Source: CAVXFS01 sp049582805 (GTDB lineage Bacteria; Pseudomonadota; Gammaproteobacteria; Burkholderiales; Gallionellaceae). From it: DNA of 16,894 bases. The stretch is from contig JBAUUR010000065.1 of NCBI GenBank assembly GCA_049582805.1, forward strand, positions 1-16,894, read 5' to 3'. The position numbers and the translations under genes are program-made. The notes below the pieces were generated by a model. That model saw only the letters and a list, made by a program, of their open reading frames with translations, had not been told where the DNA came from and did no database searches. Below, in pieces: positions 14,201 through 16,894 of this stretch; position 1 is the stretch's first letter; every line of letters begins with the position of its first letter.

Positions 14201-16599
14201 CAATCCAATTCCAGAGGCTGGATCACGCCAGGATAGGTTCCGTCCCTGTCGAGCAATGCCCACAATTCGTGCAACAGACCGTGCAGGCGATGATAGGGGC
14301 GCAATGCTTTCAGTTCGCGGCTGTGATCGCGCAACTCGGCATAGAGTCTGATTTCAAATTCGAGCGGCTCATCCAGCCAAGGGCGGATTTGCGCCAGTTG
14401 GCGGCGAAAGTCTCCTGCATCGAGATCAGTGTATTCGTAAAGATGGGATAAAGGCCAGAAAAGCGTCTCGAAAATGATGATGTCACGCGCCCCCAGCAAT
14501 CTGCCTACCTGCCGGTCAATTGACCTGGTGTCAAACCCGGTGATGGCGCCGGTCGCTTTCGATGAAGGCCCCCAATACTGCATCCCCAGAAAGCTGGATT
14601 CATACAACGCCGGATGATCCGAAACGCCCATCCAGGCGGCAATCCGTGGCATGACTTTATGCGCATCCCGCTTCACGTCTTCCAGACGCACGCCACGGCT
14701 GCCGGCCAGCCTGTTATAGGGTGATTGCAATTTTCTGAACATGGTGGACACTTTGGAAATCATCATATTCCAGCAATCAATCATATCGCCGGTCGTAATT
14801 CCATTTCCAATCTCCATATCTTTTCCCGAGAACGCGCCGCCCACCGCATTATTCGTCATCCACGCTTCCATGCTCTGTACCGGATTGCGCAGGATATGCA
14901 GGAGATTGGCTTCCGGGTAATGTTGCAGAAAGTGGGCAAGCTCGTACGAATCGGGGCTGTGAATATGAAAGAAAATATGTCCATCCTCCCGGGCGCCCAA
15001 AGCGGTATTGCCGCGTAGGGCCATTTCAAAAGCGCGGTGTATCAACTGGAAACATTCTTTCTGGCCGATAGCAGACAGCGGTGCCAGCAGAGACAGCAAC
15101 ACGGCCGCAAATGCATCCTGATCTGCCACAAGGCACCCAGAACGGTCGGCGCCCATATCCATGAAACCGAGGTCTCTTGCCAGCCAGTCAGAATTGAATG
15201 AGTGGCCTGGCACACTTTGCCTGCAACGCGGATCAAACAGGGGTTGGTACGCCTCGCAAATCGCGGCTACCAGATGCTTGCGCCAATTTGGGTTGGTGGT
15301 ATTGGGGGCGAAGCGCTTCCATTGATCCAGCCCGAACCAGCCCTGAAAATAGCATCCGGGGAGCGTGGCAATCTCCGGGTGTCCATCGAACAGCGAATGG
15401 AAAAATAACGAACCCGAGCGGCCAAAAGGAAACAATGCGGTGATGGGGGGCGTTGCGACGTCGGGAATATAATCCGACTTAATTTCCAGCACGCGCCGGT
15501 AGCAGGCCTCGGCCTCGTCCAATAGTCCCAAGTCGCGCAGCGCATGACCCAGGTTGTTGTGCGCCATGGCGAGCTGGGGTTTGATCTCCAGCGCGCGGCG
15601 ATAGCTCGCCAACGCGTCATCGAGTTGCCCGAGGCTTTCCAGGACATTGCCCAGATTGTTGTGCGCCTCCGCGTAATCCGGCTTGAGCGCCAGCGCCCGG
15701 CGGTAGCTCGCCACCGCGTTGTCGGGTTGCCCGAGGGCTTTCATGGCGCTGCCCAGGTTGTTGTGCGTCTCGGCAGAATCGGGTTTTATCTCGAGCGCCC
15801 TGCGGTAGCACGCCACTGCGTCGCTGATTTGCCCGAGGTCTTTCAGGGCATTGCCCAAATTATTGTGCGCCTCGACGTAATCCGGCCTGATCTCGAGCGC
15901 CCTGCGGTAGCTTGCCACCGCGGCACCAAGTTGCCCGAGGTCTTTCAGCGCAAGGCCCAGGTTGTAGTGTGCCTCGGCATCTCCAGGCAAAAGTTGCGTT
16001 GCCTTTTGCAATGCCGATATGGCCTCTTTACCCTGCACCTTGAGCGCAGCCCCCAACAACTTCCAGGCCAGCCCGGAATCCGGATACCGCTCCAGTAGCG
16101 ACCATCCCTGGTTTTCCATTTCCCTGTAGCGCCCGGCATTAAACAGGGCGACAAGCTGATTGATTTCGGCGTGCGTCGGTGATGTGTCATTCGTATTGTT
16201 ATTCAGCGCAGCAATTTCGGTTTTTTGCCGCAGCGCTTGAATTGCCGGGGTATTGAGTCCACGCTGGATGGCGGTCTGGATAACGTTCAAGGCTTCCGCA
16301 GCCTGGCCGGTCGCCAACAGTGCATCGGCATACGATAGCCAGTATTGCCCTTGAGCGGGATCAGCTTCCAGCGCCGCCTTCAAGTAAGGCAAGCCAGCAA
16401 CAGGCTGCCCTGCCAGCACCGCCAGCACCCCAAGATTATGGTTCGCATCCGGGTTACTCGGCTGCGCTTGAAGAATTGCAAGGTAGAATCGTTCAGCTTC
16501 AGGCCATCGACCAGCCTGATGATGTGAAATGGCTTGGTGCAATGCTTGTTCTATATTCAACGGCCCTGTTTGCTGAGGAACGTTATTGGATGATGTCAT
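14200..16599 (-). CDS. TPR protein with C-terminal sulfotransferase-like domain, candidate phosphoramidate transferase
   Basis: This 799-residue protein has no signal peptide. The N-terminal half is tetratricopeptide repeats: divergent ones at about 15-190 and near-identical 34-residue units at about 206-375 (NNLGNALKDLGQ, AVASYRRALEIKPDY). From about 387 a sulfotransferase-type domain follows. Its 5'-phosphosulfate-loop motif is ALFPFGRSGSLFFHSLFDGHP, split as ALFPFGRSGSL and FFHSLFDGHPEI, and its 3'-phosphate-binding motif is NLLHILRNPVQSMEAW at 565-580. VRLEDVKRDAHKVMPRIAAW (638-656) is also typical. The family moves a sulfuryl group from PAPS. Here the neighbouring kinase probably makes a 3'-phosphorylated CDP-phosphoramidate, a PAPS analogue, so transfer of phosphoramidate is a reasonable proposal. 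TPRs may bind an acceptor protein or partner enzymes. It is the first gene of the operon. Confidence 0.85.
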   Translation of the reverse strand: MTSSNNVPQQTGPLNIEQALHQAISHHQAGRWPEAERFYLAILQAQPSNPDANHNLGVLAVLAGQPVAGLPYLKAALEADPAQGQYWLSYADALLATGQAAEALNVIQTAIQRGLNTPAIQALRQKTEIAALNNNTNDTSPTHAEINQLVALFNAGRYREMENQGWSLLERYPDSGLAWKLLGAALKVQGKEAISALQKATQLLPGDAEAHYNLGLALKDLGQLGAAVASYRRALEIRPDYVEAHNNLGNALKDLGQISDAVACYRRALEIKPDSAETHNNLGSAMKALGQPDNAVASYRRALALKPDYAEAHNNLGNVLESLGQLDDALASYRRALEIKPQLAMAHNNLGHALRDLGLLDEAEACYRRVLEIKSDYIPDVATPPITALFPFGRSGSLFFHSLFDGHPEIATLPGCYFQGWFGLDQWKRFAPNTTNPNWRKHLVAAICEAYQPLFDPRCRQSVPGHSFNSDWLARDLGFMDMGADRSGCLVADQDAFAAVLLSLLAPLSAIGQKECFQLIHRAFEMALRGNTALGAREDGHIFFHIHSPDSYELAHFLQHYPEANLLHILRNPVQSMEAWMTNNAVGGAFSGKDMEIGNGITTGDMIDCWNMMISKVSTMFRKLQSPYNRLAGSRGVRLEDVKRDAHKVMPRIAAWMGVSDHPALYESSFLGMQYWGPSSKATGAITGFDTRSIDRQVGRLLGARDIIIFETLFWPLSHLYEYTDLDAGDFRRQLAQIRPWLDEPLEFEIRLYAELRDHSRELKALRPYHRLHGLLHELWALLDRDGTYPGVIQPLELD
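15475..15985 (-). repeat. tandem 102-bp coding repeats (five TPR units)
   Basis: Within the TPR gene about five consecutive 102-base units repeat with high DNA similarity, each encoding one 34-residue TPR (pattern AEAHNNLGxALxDLGQxDxA, then the second helix). The last unit, next to the transferase domain, is the most diverged. Such near-identical units allow copy number to change by slippage or recombination. Confidence 0.85.
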
Positions 16600-16699
16600 T
16601 GCTATAATTTGTTAGCCATTGCCATTTACATTATGCAACGACCGCTTTCCCTTGATTATTTGCACATTAAATTGAATGGCTGCTCTCGGCACGTTCCAG
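16600..16699. other. 100-base spacer upstream of the phosphoramidate operon
   Basis: This spacer must hold the promoter if the six-gene operon is transcribed separately from the preceding gene. I see no convincing -35/-10 pair and no ribosome binding site before the ATG at 16599. Readthrough from the upstream gene is also possible. Confidence 0.35.
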
Positions 16700-16894
16700 T
16701 TATTCGCCAAATTCTGCTTTGTGGCAGCTCATTAATCCGCTGAACCATTCCGCATCTCTACCCCCGCTCAGGTAACATACATGGACGCCCACTTTTGCCA
16801 AGCTTTCAATAGATGATTTTGAGAAGGTTAAAGATTGCAGCCATACATCCGGATTTGTGGTGAGGCTATTGCCTCTATCCCTGATGGAATTCGC
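16700..16894 (-). CDS. unidentified protein, C-terminal 64 residues (enters from right edge)
   Basis: Reading the minus strand from 16894, a frame stays open for 64 codons to TAA at 16700-16702. The peptide includes NSIRDRGNSLTTNPDVWLQS, then SIESLAKVGVHVCYLSGGRD and AEWFSGLMSCHKAEFGE. Composition is that of a real protein and the frame has no start in the window, so it is the end of a longer gene. It lies in the same direction as the phosphoramidate operon and 100 bases upstream of it, and may belong to the same functional locus. I recognise no family. Confidence 0.65.
   Translation of the reverse strand, partial: ANSIRDRGNSLTTNPDVWLQSLTFSKSSIESLAKVGVHVCYLSGGRDAEWFSGLMSCHKAEFGE

Noticed and set aside
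9160..16599. Sulfation cluster (APS kinase plus sulfotransferase)
   Set aside because: There is no ATP sulfurylase or PAPS reductase. A glutamine-kinase-like enzyme, a C26 amidotransferase and a cytidylyltransferase have no place in sulfation but all fit phosphoramidate synthesis.

Overview
The window looks like a betaproteobacterial chromosome segment, probably of the Nitrosomonadales/Gallionellaceae type. The clues are a GC-rich gltX next to tRNA-Ala and tRNA-Glu, a PEP-CTERM sorting tail, and a pair of genes (conserved hypothetical plus TauD-like oxygenase) of betaproteobacterial flavour. The species assignment is inference.

Left part (1-3723) is AT-richer and looks like accessory, decaying DNA. 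It holds a truncated conserved hypothetical gene, a remnant joining a signal peptide to an out-of-frame PEP-CTERM tail, and a HigB/HigA-like toxin-antitoxin pair whose toxin carries an in-frame TAG. It also holds a UPF0149/SEC-C protein and an orphan small ORF. About 950 bases without a gene follow, rich in short repeats and abutting the 3' end of tRNA-Val(CAC). An 11-base-periodic array of AGTCACC motifs there resembles integrase arm-type sites.

Centre (3724-8797) is housekeeping plus miscellany: divergent tRNA-Val and gltX, a hairpin-rich intergenic repeat, then tRNA-Ala(GGC) and tRNA-Glu(TTC) behind a clear sigma70 promoter. A two-gene operon (unknown 198-aa protein and Fe(II)/2-oxoglutarate oxygenase) and a lipoprotein with an FN3-like domain and propeller-like repeats follow.

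Right part (9160-16599, minus strand) is the main discovery: six genes, four of the five junctions overlapping and the fifth 7 bases apart. Transcription order is TPR + sulfotransferase-like protein, APS-kinase-like kinase, SAM methyltransferase, PEP-synthase-like enzyme, class I glutamine amidotransferase, LicC-like cytidylyltransferase. Five of these match in type, and four in order, the Campylobacter jejuni O-methyl phosphoramidate (MeOPN) capsule genes Cj1415-Cj1420. Those encode glutamine kinase, phosphoglutamine cytidylyltransferase, gamma-glutamyl-CDP-amidate hydrolase, CDP-amidate kinase and methyltransferases. The window therefore probably encodes a complete pathway making a phosphoramidate donor in a betaproteobacterium. 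The co-encoded sulfotransferase-fold TPR protein is an attractive candidate for the transferase, because the donor carries a 3'-phosphate as PAPS does. A further minus-strand gene of unknown function enters from the right edge.
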